Below, in pieces: positions 39,812 to 49,445 of a stretch of DNA of 64,000 bases. The notes under the pieces are model-generated. The model searched no databases. It worked only from the letters and a program-made list of their open reading frames with translations, and was not told the origin of the DNA. Made by a program: the position numbers and the translations under genes. Every line of letters begins with the position of its first letter. The stretch's first letter is position 1. Source of the stretch: Tetranychus cinnabarinus (lineage: Eukaryota > Arthropoda > Arachnida > Trombidiformes > Tetranychidae); assembly GCA_022266195.1 (NCBI GenBank), contig WHVY01000006.1, forward strand, positions 1,860,001 to 1,924,000, read 5' to 3'.

Positions 39812-42800
39812 AACTGCATCTTCCAATAAATATCTTTTATCATCAAACGGGGTCATTACAATTTTTTTATTTTCAATCATATTAATGACATGATCCTTTG
39901 ATTGTAGTCGCTTCTGATTTGCAATCGGGATAATTTCATCCCATAAACATTCCTCATATTGTTTGAAAGTTATAGTTTTATTCACTGTATTTTTCTGAAT
40001 ACCTTTCGCTTTCTTCTTTTCACCCTCAGCAGTCTTGAGTGCATAAAGTTTAGGCTTTAAGGCAATGAATTCTTCAATCCTCTTACCACCCATTTCATCT
40101 TTGATGAAACCAATAGCCTTTTCATTTTTGTTGTTGTAAAGAAGATGATCTTTAGGATAATTACTGAAATCCATGATGTCTGAAAATTCTTTAAGAACAG
40201 CTGAGCCTTCATTTGTCTTGATGTTGTAGATCAAACTATCAGTATCAGTGTATAAAAGTTCAACATTATTGCCTAAACGAGCCTTAAAATGATCATAATG
40301 AAGCTCAAACATCTTAAGTTTAGCTAGCTCTAGAACAGCAAAACCAACAGATACAGGCTTGTTCATGTAGACGGCACCTTTTTTGAGTTGAAACAGCATT
40401 TTATCCTCGCCAATAACAGTGAAACTTTCGCATAATTCAGATCTTAATCGTTTCAGGGCTATACTTTCCTTAAAAACCAATTGAACACGCCGATGTTTGC
40501 GCTTGTCTTCAATCGTTTTACCATAAATTGAATTAACACCTAACTTCCAAAAGTCCTTAGTAAAGCTGTTTGTTGCTGCTTGTCTTTGTTTGGTACAAAA
40601 ATCTACATAGGGCTGTAACCATGCTTTTTCACGAAACTTGAAAGCTCTGTGCACTTTAGTTACAATTAATCCTTTAGAGATGTAGTACTTGAGGAGTTTA
40701 TGATGAACAACATATTTCTCTCTTGGATAAAATGTTGAGAGAAGTTTTTCAGATGATGAAGGCTTCATTTTTCTTTCTTTTAATCTTTTTAATAGTTCCT
40801 TTTGATATTGACTGTGCATTTCTTCAGTTACTACCATTTTATGTGGCGCTAATGGAAAATCATTATGCTCATCATGAAGGTGATCAGGATAAATTAAATC
40901 AACCTCGAATATCATTCCAGTGTCGCCTCTACACATTGCGAGTAGTTGATCAATATTTTGATTTTTTAATTCGACCCATTGAAAATTATCGTACGGCAGA
41001 GGCTGAGACATTGCATAACCGTAAAGGTTATTAACATCAAGATAAATGATTTCATTAATACCTTGTATAGTCTTGCAATAACGTTTTGAAACAACAGTTA
41101 ATCCTCCTCTAATTCCTTTTTCGACAAATATTAGCATGTCAACATCTGTGAGTAAACCGGCTTTTGCTCGTGTGTAGCGTAATGCAGCATTCATTGATAA
41201 TCCAGGGATCGAAAAATTATGACATGGATCAAGATTGAAATTTTCATGACTCACTTTACGAAAATTTTCAAACACAGCAGCAAGTAAAATTACATCAACT
41301 TTCAGATACAGGTCATGAAAATCGCCAAGTGTTTCACATTTAAATTTGTTCCAAATATTTTGTAAATGATTATACATTTCATTGCTGATGTTAGCATCTT
41401 TTAATGATGAATAATACTTGTCAATTTCTGGTAAGGATGTTTCTTTAAAACGATCGAAAGAATCAATGTATTCGTAAGGTAAAGCAGCTTTTTTCATTAA
41501 TAAATCAACATCACCATCAAACATCTGTTTCAAAAATGTCCATTTATAATCTTCGGTAACATTTTCGGCAAGTGTTTCTAAAGATGATGGGAGAAAAGCA
41601 TAACTATCTAGAAAAATGAAGTCTTTAAATGTAAATGCAATATATTTCTCCATCGTGTGCGGAATTATGAAAATATCGGCAGCTAATGGCTCAGATAAAG
41701 CACGGAATATAATGTGCGAATCAAAGTTCTTTAAATTATGAAAAAATATCGGTAACTTTGAAGGAAGGCGATAAATCAAATTACACTCATTGTGAGCTGC
41801 ACCACGATATTTTCCAGTGAGATGGTCATGATCTCTAACTCGATTAGCATGGAGTGGATTTGAACAAATGAAACATTTTTTAGCTTTTCTAAAGTTAAAT
41901 TCATCTTCATCTGTCATATTGAGCGGTTTTGAACGCGCTGCCAAATCTGCATCAAGTTTGCGCTTTGTTTCAACAATACTTGCAAGAAACTTTTCGCCAC
42001 TTTTTTCACCTCTATAAAAATCTTTTGCAATTATTTTTCCAGTCCAATCAATGGCGACATAACCATAGCTGCAAACAGGAAGAGTACGAACACGATATTC
42101 GTCTGCGTTTATCACTGAAAGAGTTTCAAAATCAGCGTAAACAACATAAGGATGCATAATTTCATTTTGATACAGATAAAAACTTAATTTTGATGAATTA
42201 TTGTGTGGATCAGGCATAATTGTCCGTTGGGGCTTAGCGTTAAAACAATCAACTTTATGTTTTTGTAATACCTCGGTTGTTGTGAATGCACTTAAACATC
42301 GATAACAATGACGTCGTGAGTGTTTATTTTTACAACTTGCAAACCTATCAAAGTGTGTAATTTTATAATAATGATCATCATAGAGAAACAGCAATATCGG
42401 ATCATCTTTTTGTCCACCCATGATTTTCAACGGAATTACACACTTTTCGTCAATATCATAAGTATAAATATTGATATTTAAATTATTTCGTTTAGCAAAT
42501 TTCACAGCTTGAAATAAATCAACATTACCATCCAAAGGTAAGTCAGTTATATCATATCTGTCAATGTATGCTGTGTAGTTTGATTTACGTTGCGCATTTT
42601 TAGTAAATGGATGTAAAGCAGCAAGAACTGAATAGAGAAAGCATGAATCTTGAGTTTTTATGTTGATTAAACATTTTTTGTTGATCATTTCAATTGGAAG
42701 TGAGAATTGAGAGCATCCGCCACGATGTGGAACATATTTACCAATGTTGATTTGTAAACTTTTGATTGTATTTAATGTCCAACCACTGCCTCTTTCTGTG

Positions 42801-43987
42801 TGTTGATCAACAAGCTCTTTAATCTCAGCAAAAGCTGTTATCAATGTATTTTGTATGTCATCACCAAGAAGAATTGAGTGCATGATTGAATGGAAGCAGC
42901 GTCTTGATGTAACATCTTGATTGATTGGATGTGTTAAAGTTGCGTCGACAATCAATTCAAACTTGAGACAATTATAATTTTGCAAATATTGATTCAATAA
43001 TGTAGTTAAATCATCAATAGCTGACATTTGCAAACTCTCAATGTCAATGCACTCAATAGCTCTGTTTTCATAAGTAACGAATTTATTGAATGCTGAGGCA
43101 ATCTTTGCAAATTCACCAATGTTATCATTCAAATTTATACTTTCTATGACCATCCTGTTTTTGCACCATTCAGAGTGAGACTTTTGTGCATTTTCTCGAA
43201 CAAAACCTCTGCCGCAAGTTTTACAATAGTAATTAAACTTTGGTTGTTTTTTAGGGCTTGTAGTATTGTGTTCTTCAACATCTTTGCGTTTAGTTCCTTG
43301 CTTTGAAATCGCTGGTTTATCAATATAAGTTTGATGATTACAATTTGAAGTGCAAGGTTCATCAATTGAATGACTTTCTGATTTGTCACATTTGTGTAAA
43401 AGATAATCTAAATCTATTTTCGTGACAAAAGGACAGTTTGAACACTTGTATTCGGAAGGTTTGACCATTAGAGCACATCTATGTTCCAAAAACTTTTTCA
43501 GCGAATATGTTTCGAATGGACAATATTGACATGTCCACAATTCATTTTCGCAAACATGAGATTCAAAAAAAATGGGACTGTAAGATTTGAAGCCGCATTT
43601 TTCACAAGTTAATAAGCCTTCTTCATCATTCGGCCTTTCATCTGGCGTCTCTTTTACAATAATGCAGTCATGTGTGATCCAATCGCCAATATCCGTTGCT
43701 GTGTAATTACATTTCTCACAGCGCCAGTTTAAAGTTTCAGTTAAAGATATATCCCATTGATTCATTGGGTCACATTTATGCCCTTTCAACGTGTCAGGAT
43801 TATCAGCAACGAAATCACAAAACATACAGAAATAATGCTGATTGTGAAAAGTATCCTTATTTTCAGTTACTTCAATTTCAGTTGCAGGAGTAGGAATGAA
43901 AACTTCAGCATCGTATTCTGGACAGTTATGTTCGAAAAGTTGTTCAACCGAATCACCAGTAAATTTACAATAATTGCATTTAATTTT
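39767..43987 (-). CDS. Protein-primed family B DNA polymerase with N-terminal zinc-finger array and OTU-like domain
   Basis: The frame is open from 43987 (3' splice site TTTTACTAG just before it); the first in-frame ATG is 43825, inside a zinc finger, so an upstream exon is likely. From N to C: six or seven C-x2-C-x11/12-H-x2-C fingers (for example CMFCDF...HKC, CEKCGF...HVC); an OTU-like cysteine-protease-like part (CFLYSVLAALHP ... HYYKI); and exonuclease motif YADFETL. Next is a Cys/His cluster (CFICS ... RDHDHLTGKYRG ... CNL) like endonuclease VII, then polymerase motifs A (LDVNNLYGYAMSQ), B (LGVNSIYGK) and C (YTDTDS). Numbered from 43825, motifs A, B and C lie near residues 930, 1098 and 1190. 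All replicative motifs are intact; priming by a terminal protein is the family mechanism. Confidence 0.93.
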   Translation of the reverse strand, partial: KIKCNYCKFTGDSVEQLFEHNCPEYDAEVFIPTPATEIEVTENKDTFHNQHYFCMFCDFVADNPDTLKGHKCDPMNQWDISLTETLNWRCEKCNYTATDIGDWITHDCIIVKETPDERPNDEEGLLTCEKCGFKSYSPIFFESHVCENELWTCQYCPFETYSLKKFLEHRCALMVKPSEYKCSNCPFVTKIDLDYLLHKCDKSESHSIDEPCTSNCNHQTYIDKPAISKQGTKRKDVEEHNTTSPKKQPKFNYYCKTCGRGFVRENAQKSHSEWCKNRMVIESINLNDNIGEFAKIASAFNKFVTYENRAIECIDIESLQMSAIDDLTTLLNQYLQNYNCLKFELIVDATLTHPINQDVTSRRCFHSIMHSILLGDDIQNTLITAFAEIKELVDQHTERGSGWTLNTIKSLQINIGKYVPHRGGCSQFSLPIEMINKKCLINIKTQDSCFLYSVLAALHPFTKNAQRKSNYTAYIDRYDITDLPLDGNVDLFQAVKFAKRNNLNINIYTYDIDEKCVIPLKIMGGQKDDPILLFLYDDHYYKITHFDRFASCKNKHSRRHCYRCLSAFTTTEVLQKHKVDCFNAKPQRTIMPDPHNNSSKLSFYLYQNEIMHPYVVYADFETLSVINADEYRVRTLPVCSYGYVAIDWTGKIIAKDFYRGEKSGEKFLASIVETKRKLDADLAARSKPLNMTDEDEFNFRKAKKCFICSNPLHANRVRDHDHLTGKYRGAAHNECNLIYRLPSKLPIFFHNLKNFDSHIIFRALSEPLAADIFIIPHTMEKYIAFTFKDFIFLDSYAFLPSSLETLAENVTEDYKWTFLKQMFDGDVDLLMKKAALPYEYIDSFDRFKETSLPEIDKYYSSLKDANISNEMYNHLQNIWNKFKCETLGDFHDLYLKVDVILLAAVFENFRKVSHENFNLDPCHNFSIPGLSMNAALRYTRAKAGLLTDVDMLIFVEKGIRGGLTVVSKRYCKTIQGINEIIYLDVNNLYGYAMSQPLPYDNFQWVELKNQNIDQLLAMCRGDTGMIFEVDLIYPDHLHDEHNDFPLAPHKMVVTEEMHSQYQKELLKRLKERKMKPSSSEKLLSTFYPREKYVVHHKLLKYYISKGLIVTKVHRAFKFREKAWLQPYVDFCTKQRQAATNSFTKDFWKLGVNSIYGKTIEDKRKHRRVQLVFKESIALKRLRSELCESFTVIGEDKMLFQLKKGAVYMNKPVSVGFAVLELAKLKMFELHYDHFKARLGNNVELLYTDTDSLIYNIKTNEGSAVLKEFSDIMDFSNYPKDHLLYNNKNEKAIGFIKDEMGGKRIEEFIALKPKLYALKTAEGEKKKAKGIQKNTVNKTITFKQYEECLWDEIIPIANQKRLQSKDHVINMIENKKIVMTPFDDKRYLLEDAVSTLAYGHFATKESL

Positions 43988-44081
43988 CTAGTAAAAGATA
44001 AACGATTGATTTAAGAGTAATTAATATTTTTAATTTTAGAAAGAAATAAAAATTTTACAATGATTTATCATTTCAAAAGTA

Positions 44082-44583
44082 TTATTTTATTTTTGACAAT
44101 TGTTCATTTTTGTTAGCAAAAAATTTTTCAGCTTGCGCCTTACTACGATATTTTTCATACAAATTATAGTTTTTATGAAATTCATCATTATTGGTTATTT
44201 CTAATTTTGAAATCTCATTAGCTTTATGATTAAGTCTTTTAGCCCTAGCACAGTTTTTCCTTGACATTTTAACTCTAGTAATATTTTTTCCAAAATCTCC
44301 GTCAACTCGACTCTTAATATCAGCTAACTTTTTCTTCCTTCGTAGGGCAGCTTTTTGATTCCTAGTTAAAATATATCTGGGAACAGGCAAATCAAGTGGA
44401 TTCAATAAAATATCAATTAGTCCCATCGGGAAACACCTAGGGTCAATCAACTCTTCAGTAGAACTTGATGGTATTGACTTTACCTAAAACAATGAGAAAT
44501 AAAAAAATACTTTTGAAATGACGACTCATAGTAAATTAAAAGTAATTGGAATCACAATTTAAAATTCTTACTTTTTCATCCAT
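44082..44583 (-). CDS. Basic coiled protein, two exons, sharing an upstream exon position with the polymerase
   Basis: Exon 1 is 44572-44583 (MDEK, donor GTAAGA) and exon 2 is 44082-44483 (acceptor TTGTTTTAG); the join is in phase 0 and gives 137 aa. After a Ser/Pro-rich start (PRCFPMGLIDILLNPLDLPV) comes a Lys/Arg-rich helical stretch (NQKAALRRKKKLADIKSRV) and a charged C-terminus. I do not recognise the family; DNA binding is a guess. The tiny first exon also ends in phase 0 relative to the polymerase 3' splice site at 43987, so both proteins could arise from one transcript by alternative splicing. Confidence 0.6.
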
Positions 44584-45561
44584 TTTAGTAATGAGAGTGA
44601 ATTATAGAGTTAATATATTAAGAATGAGAAAGACAATTAAACAACCTGTTTTGATAGATGATAAAATAAGAAAAGTCAAAAAAAACAAATTTGCTGAATG
44701 TATACTTTTGAAAATATAATTCTCTAACTTAAACTTACTCAGAGAGTTTTTAAACCAAAACTTACTCTGGAAATAAGAAAAGTTGAAGAATGATGTTAAC
44801 ATTCAAATTGTAGTGATTTTATACTTTTTCTCGAAGGGAGATTCAAAACTACGATTACTTCTCACCTTTACTCACATTTCCCTCTTTAGTCACTTTTACT
44901 CACTTTGTGAAAATAACTAATTAAGAATTTCTGTTGAAAAATATAAGTGATCATAAATAAATCAACAAATGAAATTTACATCCATACAATTAAAAGTCTT
45001 TAAAATACATTCCATATGTTAATTCATGGAGAAAAGAATTAAATCACGAAATTAAACTTTTACTTATTTAGTTGACACTTCGTATTAAACGTTCAAATTA
45101 CTTGTTAAAAGACATCTTAAAATAAGGCACTTTTATTATCACCGTTTAATTTGAAATATTTTTGTTTTGAGAATGCATTATTTTTTACATGGAAATGAAA
45201 TTAATCAACGTCAACTTATTTAATTTAGATATTAAGTTGTTTATTTTCAACGAAAAAATAAAATCAAGAATGCACAGTGAAAACAATATTGAAAATTTTC
45301 GTGAAAATAACTTAATACATTGTTTTAAAATCTACGGCTTTTTTTCGTGGAAATTAAGTTAATTGCTACAAAATTCATTGAAGCGTTGAGGAATTCAAGA
45401 TAAGTAAAAGTGTGAAAGAGTGAGCTCACTATGTGAGTGAGAAAAAAAATTAAAGTAAAAACGAAAAAAATACTTTGACATTTTCAAATAGTCACTACTT
45501 CGATCTTTTTATCAAGTTTTTTTCCCAAGTTTTATAAGTTCAATAATCAAGAGTGAAAAAA
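44584..45561. promoter_or_regulatory. Divergent promoter region between minus-strand polymerase block and plus-strand Pro/Cys gene
   Basis: No gene is supported. A TTAATATATTAA palindrome (about 44610-44621) lies about 30 bp upstream of the MDEK exon on the minus strand. TATAAG at 45533-45538 lies 29 bp before ATG 45562 on the plus strand. The rest is AT-rich. Confidence 0.4.
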
Positions 45562-46275
45562 ATGAATATAAAACAAGAGGAATTTTATGTTGCATCATCT
45601 CCTCCTCCACAGTTACCCCTTCCACCTCCACCACCTCAGTTTTCTGTGCGCCCAACATTGTTGTCCTTCCGACCTCCATTTCTCACCTTATCAACCTCAT
45701 CAACACCTACAACGGCAAGAGATAATTTACTTTCGGCCTTATCGAGTGATATTGCTCCTCAATCTGATGTGGTGCCAAACTCACCTGTGAGACGAGTTTC
45801 CACTGTTTCACGAGCTACTCAACGGAGTTCACCAGTTCCCACTTGGAGAGAAAGCTTAATGAGTGTTCCATCAGCTCAAGGAAACATGCCAAACAACAAT
45901 GTGCCATCAACCTCTGGATTAGGTAATTCAATAACAAAGTGTTGTCAACGTAATTGTTGTTCAGTTTGTTGCCCGGTTGCTCGCCATGAGCTTCTCCACC
46001 TGATAAATGCTCAACAAAATACATATATTGAAGCGAGGCCGGTATTTGCTCGAAAACCAAGCAGAATGTAAGTATTACATTGTATATATTATTTAATATA
46101 TTTACAAGGGTTTAAACTTCAATTTATCTTCTATTCTAGTGCTCCTTCCCGATCACTTGATGAGCGAGTTGCCCAGATAAAAAACTATTTGAATAACATA
46201 AAAAAAGGTTATATTCGTGCTGCTGACCGCGATGAGATCATCAAGTTGATAGATGATCTCTATCAAGGATATTGA
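45562..46275 (+). CDS. Proline-rich protein with cysteine cluster, two exons, unknown family
   Basis: Exon 1 is 45562-46067 (donor AAT/GTAAGT) and exon 2 is 46140-46275 (acceptor CTATTCTAG), giving 213 aa. The N-terminus has SPPPQLPLPPPPPQF and is Ser/Thr/Pro-rich to about residue 125. A dense cluster follows, CCQRNCCSVCCPVARHELLH, which could bind zinc. The spliced C-terminus (DERVAQIKNYLNNIKKGYI, DEIIKLIDDLY) looks helical. Two AATAAA signals (46313 and 46328) follow. It sits at the right end, in mirror position to the IAP gene, where accessory host-interaction genes tend to be. Function unknown. Confidence 0.65.
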
Positions 46276-46359
46276 TAAAGTTTTGCAAAGTTTTGCCCTT
46301 AAAATGCTCATTTAATAAACTATCATACTCAATAAACTTTAATCTTTGTATGCATTTAG

Positions 46360-47580
46360 TTTAGCTATTTTTGAAAATTTTTCGCCATTAGCAAGCTCAC
46401 TAAAATGAGAATGCAAAGAAAAAACGGTGCAGAAAAGATGCCTAATTGAGTTGAAAAGATGAGCTGAAATGAAGAGAGAAACGCTGAGAAAGAGGGAAAA
46501 AATTGGTGTAAATAAAGAGTTGAGAATGAGAAAGAAGAAAGAGGATAAAAAACTATCAAGAAAAGATGAAATGGTAAAGGTAAGAAGAAGAAAGATAAGG
46601 CGAAAAGAGATAAGAAGAGAAGAAGAGAAGAAAAGAAGAAAAAAAGAAAAGAAAAGTAAAGACAAAAGAAGAGAAGAGCGGAAAAGAAAAGAAAAGCAAA
46701 GCAAAGCAAAGAAAAATCATCAAAAATGATGAAGAAAAGTTGAAAAGAGTAAAGAGGAAGAAACAGAAGAGAAAGAGAAAGAAAGAGAAAGAAAGAGGTG
46801 AAAAAATCATTCAGAAAATGATGAGAAGAGAAAGAAAGAGAGCAAAGAGAAGTGTTGATAAATTGAATAAAGTTGATGTTTACCAACAAATTTTATAAAT
46901 TATTAAGTTTTTGCTCTCTAACTCTTTCAGTCACTCGAGCCGCCGAGTTAAATCGAAGTGATCTGTTGGCCAGAAAAAAGAAATTTTATTTCATAAAAAA
47001 AGTGCATTTCTGGTTTATCATCAAAAGTTAGATGAGATGATGAGATGAGATGAGATGAGATGAGATGAGATGAGATGAAAGGAAAAGAAAGAGAAGAAAG
47101 AAAAGTTAAAAGAAATGAAAAGAGAAAGAAAGAGAAGAAAAAATCATTCATAGAATGATAAAGAAAAGAGCAGAGAGAAGAAATGAAGAGAAGGAGAAGA
47201 GAGAAAGAAAGAGAAGAAAAAATTATTTGGAAAGTGATGAGATGAGAAGAGATGAAGGAGAAGAAGAAGAGGAAAAGAAAAGAGAAAGAAAGAGAAGAAA
47301 AATTAGTAAGAAATTGATGAGGAGATGAGAAGAGATGAAGGAGAAGAGGAAAAGAGAAAAGGAGAAAGAAAGAGAAGAAAAAATTATTAGGAAAATGATG
47401 AGGAGATGAGAAGAGGAAAAGAGAAAAAAGAGAAAAAAGTTAAAGAAGAGAAGAGAAGAGGGAGAAAAAGGAGAAAAAATCATTAAGAATGATTAAGAAA
47501 TGAGAAGAAAGGAGAAGAAAAGAGAAAGAGAAAGAAAGATAGAGAAAAAAAACGGATAAAATTCATTGGAAGTTATCTTC
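46360..47580 (+). repeat. GA-rich (polypurine) tandem repeat tract
   Basis: The plus strand is almost pure A/G for over 1.1 kb. A loose unit of about 70-110 bp recurs six or more times: AGAAAAAATCATT, a short gap, GAAAATGATGA, then AGAGAAAGAAAGAG. Each unit holds a small AATCATT/AATGAT dyad. At 47030-47078 there is a GATGA pentamer microsatellite. The open frames across it are low-complexity artefacts. Confidence 0.8.
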
Positions 47581-47620
47581 ACCTCTGAATTTTATCCGTT
47601 TTTACTTCCTGCCTCTTTCT

Positions 47621-47770
47621 TTTTCTCTTTCTTCTCTTTCTTTTTCTCATTCTTCTCTTTCTCCACCAGCCTTCTCTGGAAAGCTGTGCTAGCACAACTT
47701 GAACTTTGACCTAGAAAAAGTTCAAGTTGTGCTAGCACAGTGTGCCAGAGTGGGCTGGTTATAGTCTACT
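47621..47770 (-). repeat. Right terminal inverted repeat with internal palindrome
   Basis: Reverse complement of 29808-29957 with about a dozen differences. It contains TGTGCTAGCACA at 47685-47696 and 47728-47739 on either side of a palindrome centre near 47712. Confidence 0.9.
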
Positions 47771-47776
47771 TTGGTG
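47771..47776 (+). repeat. 6-bp target-site duplication, right (TTGGTG)
   Basis: Exact copy of 29802-29807, directly after the element end TAGTCTACT. Confidence 0.95.
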
Positions 47777-47919
47777 TAACTGTTTATGATAAATTGAAAT
47801 CAAGATTGCAAGATGTGAATGAATGCTTAACGAAGTCAGACAATGGGCAGAAACTTGGTCCAAAGAAACGCGCTTTTATAATTGTTGGTCCCAATAGAGA
47901 GGTGCCTTTATATTATTAG
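47777..47919 (+). pseudogene. DEG/ENaC gene, 3' part separated by the Polinton
   Basis: The frame resumes exactly after the duplication with VTVYDKLKSRLQDV and ends PNREVPLYY then TAG at 47917-47919. It is nearly identical to the end of the 53323 gene. It completes TM2 and the cytoplasmic tail of the gene begun at 28643. Downstream, a 3' region with ATAAAA signals also matches that gene. Confidence 0.85.
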
Positions 47920-48305
47920 AAAACTTAATGCATTCCAATATTTGTTTTTTAATAAAAAATAACTTAATTACTTATTTCAATGGATTTCAAATTGAATAGT
48001 CATTTTAATGAAAATGAAATTGCATTATTGTACATGAGTATGAGTAGTATAGAAACATACGCTTCTGGCTCACAGATCGAAAACGGAAATAGGGGAAAAA
48101 CTCGCGCATCACCTTTTCACGGCTATTTCATACCCGGCACTTCCGGTTAAACTCCGTCTTTCAACTAGTATTTGATGTGGTGTGATCTTCATTCTTAGTT
48201 TACTAAGACCTGAAGAATTTGTTGCATGTATGGTCATCTATGTTTACAAGTAACAACAATTAACCGAAATTTTTATATCCTAGGGCTTCAACATCTTTCA
48301 ATGTC

Positions 48306-48545
48306 AGTAGTATAAAAACATGCGCTTCTGAGCCACAGAACGGAAACGGAAATAGGGGGAAAACTCGTACGTCCTTCTCACTGACCCCCTGACAAATACC
48401 AACTTTCAACGGCTATTTTATACCCTGAGGCACTGCCGTTTGAACACCGTCTGGCATTTCCGGTTGAACACCATCTTTTAACGTATTAATTTAACCTTGA
48501 ATTCTTTTTGTCGATTCACATTATCTTTAACGACAATTTAATACC
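48306..48545 (+). repeat. Inner left arm of the degenerate element
   Basis: Inverted copy of about 52440-52670. It contains three variants of a CACTTCCGGTTGAACACCGT unit followed by CTTTCAACG. Confidence 0.65.
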
Positions 48546-49124
48546 CTAATACCTTAATACCCTTATCCTTCTTGAAGGCCGTAAAGCATCAAAATTTACA
48601 AATGAATCAATTTGATACTTTGCCCATCTTTCTAGCGGCATGTAGATAAGTTTCTCAGGGTATAGACTATGGTATATTAACTATTAGGCTATCAAATAAA
48701 TCATGTTTGAAATGAATTTCTACGGATTCAAGTTCCCAGAATTTCGATCTTTAGAAAAACAAGGCTAAGATGTATAAGTAAATACATTTAGTAGAATAAA
48801 GGTGTAAAATTCTTAAGGGTGCGAATACAAGTTAGTAAGAATTCGATTACATTGAAAAGCATAATTGATTGATTATAAAATGAAAAGTAAAAATTGGGAT
48901 TATAAAAAGACAGTATAAAATATAATGTAAAATAAGAATTTAAATCATGAAGGCAGAATCATTTCTTATTTCTTTGACTCCTTCGTACTTTTTTCGGTTT
49001 ATTGAATTCTTTGTCCCATTCCGCTTGTATGTTAAGTGGAACATCGAAATCACCATCCGGTTATACCAAAGCATCATCCTGACAATAAACCCTGGCTCAA
49101 ACTTTCTTTTTAACGGGATGATCT

Positions 49125-49445
49125 TTATTCAACTTTACCGGACATTTCAATCTGTCTTACCCGATCACTTTGAGGACAGGAGACCACTCTATACCTATTT
49201 TTACCGTTTCCTTCTCTTACGACACTAAAGAGATGTTCTTTCAATCCTTCTAAAGCCTTGAAGGTACCTTTACAATAATCGCATTGGGATATAGTTGGAT
49301 TCTGTTTAACTTCCTCAACAGCAGCTGCTTCCGCCTCCTCATAGCACTCTGCATCCTCGACTACCTTTTCTTTCGTTAGTTGTGGGTATTGGTCTAGATC
49401 ACCCAAATCTGCATTGATTCCGGTGTGCAAAACATTTTTCCGCAT
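49125..49445 (-). pseudogene. Zinc-finger ORF, copy of 2348-2755 with deletions
   Basis: ATG 49445 opens MRKNVLHTGINADLGDLDQY, identical to the start of the plus-strand copy. Deletions shorten the Ala-rich stretch, then SQCDYCKGTFKALEGLKEHL keeps the half finger, and after about 105 residues the frame diverges from the copy. The homology also covers about 200 bp upstream. Confidence 0.5.

Larger units (their letters stand above)
29808..47770. mobile_element. Complete Polinton/Maverick (polintovirus-like) element, 17,963 bp
   Basis: It is bounded by terminal inverted repeats of about 150 bp starting AGTAGACTATAA and by an exact 6-bp duplication. It contains, in order: IAP homologue, small membrane ORF, TBP-like, two uncharacterised genes, packaging ATPase, basic hydrophobic-tail protein, uncharacterised gene, integrase, minor capsid, basic virion protein, major capsid, protease, DNA polymerase (minus), basic coiled protein (minus) and a Pro/Cys gene. 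Every hallmark gene is open. With intact ORFs and a perfect duplication the insertion is probably recent; whether it is active cannot be told from the sequence. Confidence 0.95.

Noticed and set aside
46339..47483. Several long open frames in both directions over the GA-rich tract
   Set aside because: They translate to runs of Lys/Arg/Glu or Phe/Leu/Ser from a polypurine repeat, with no domain and no consistent start.
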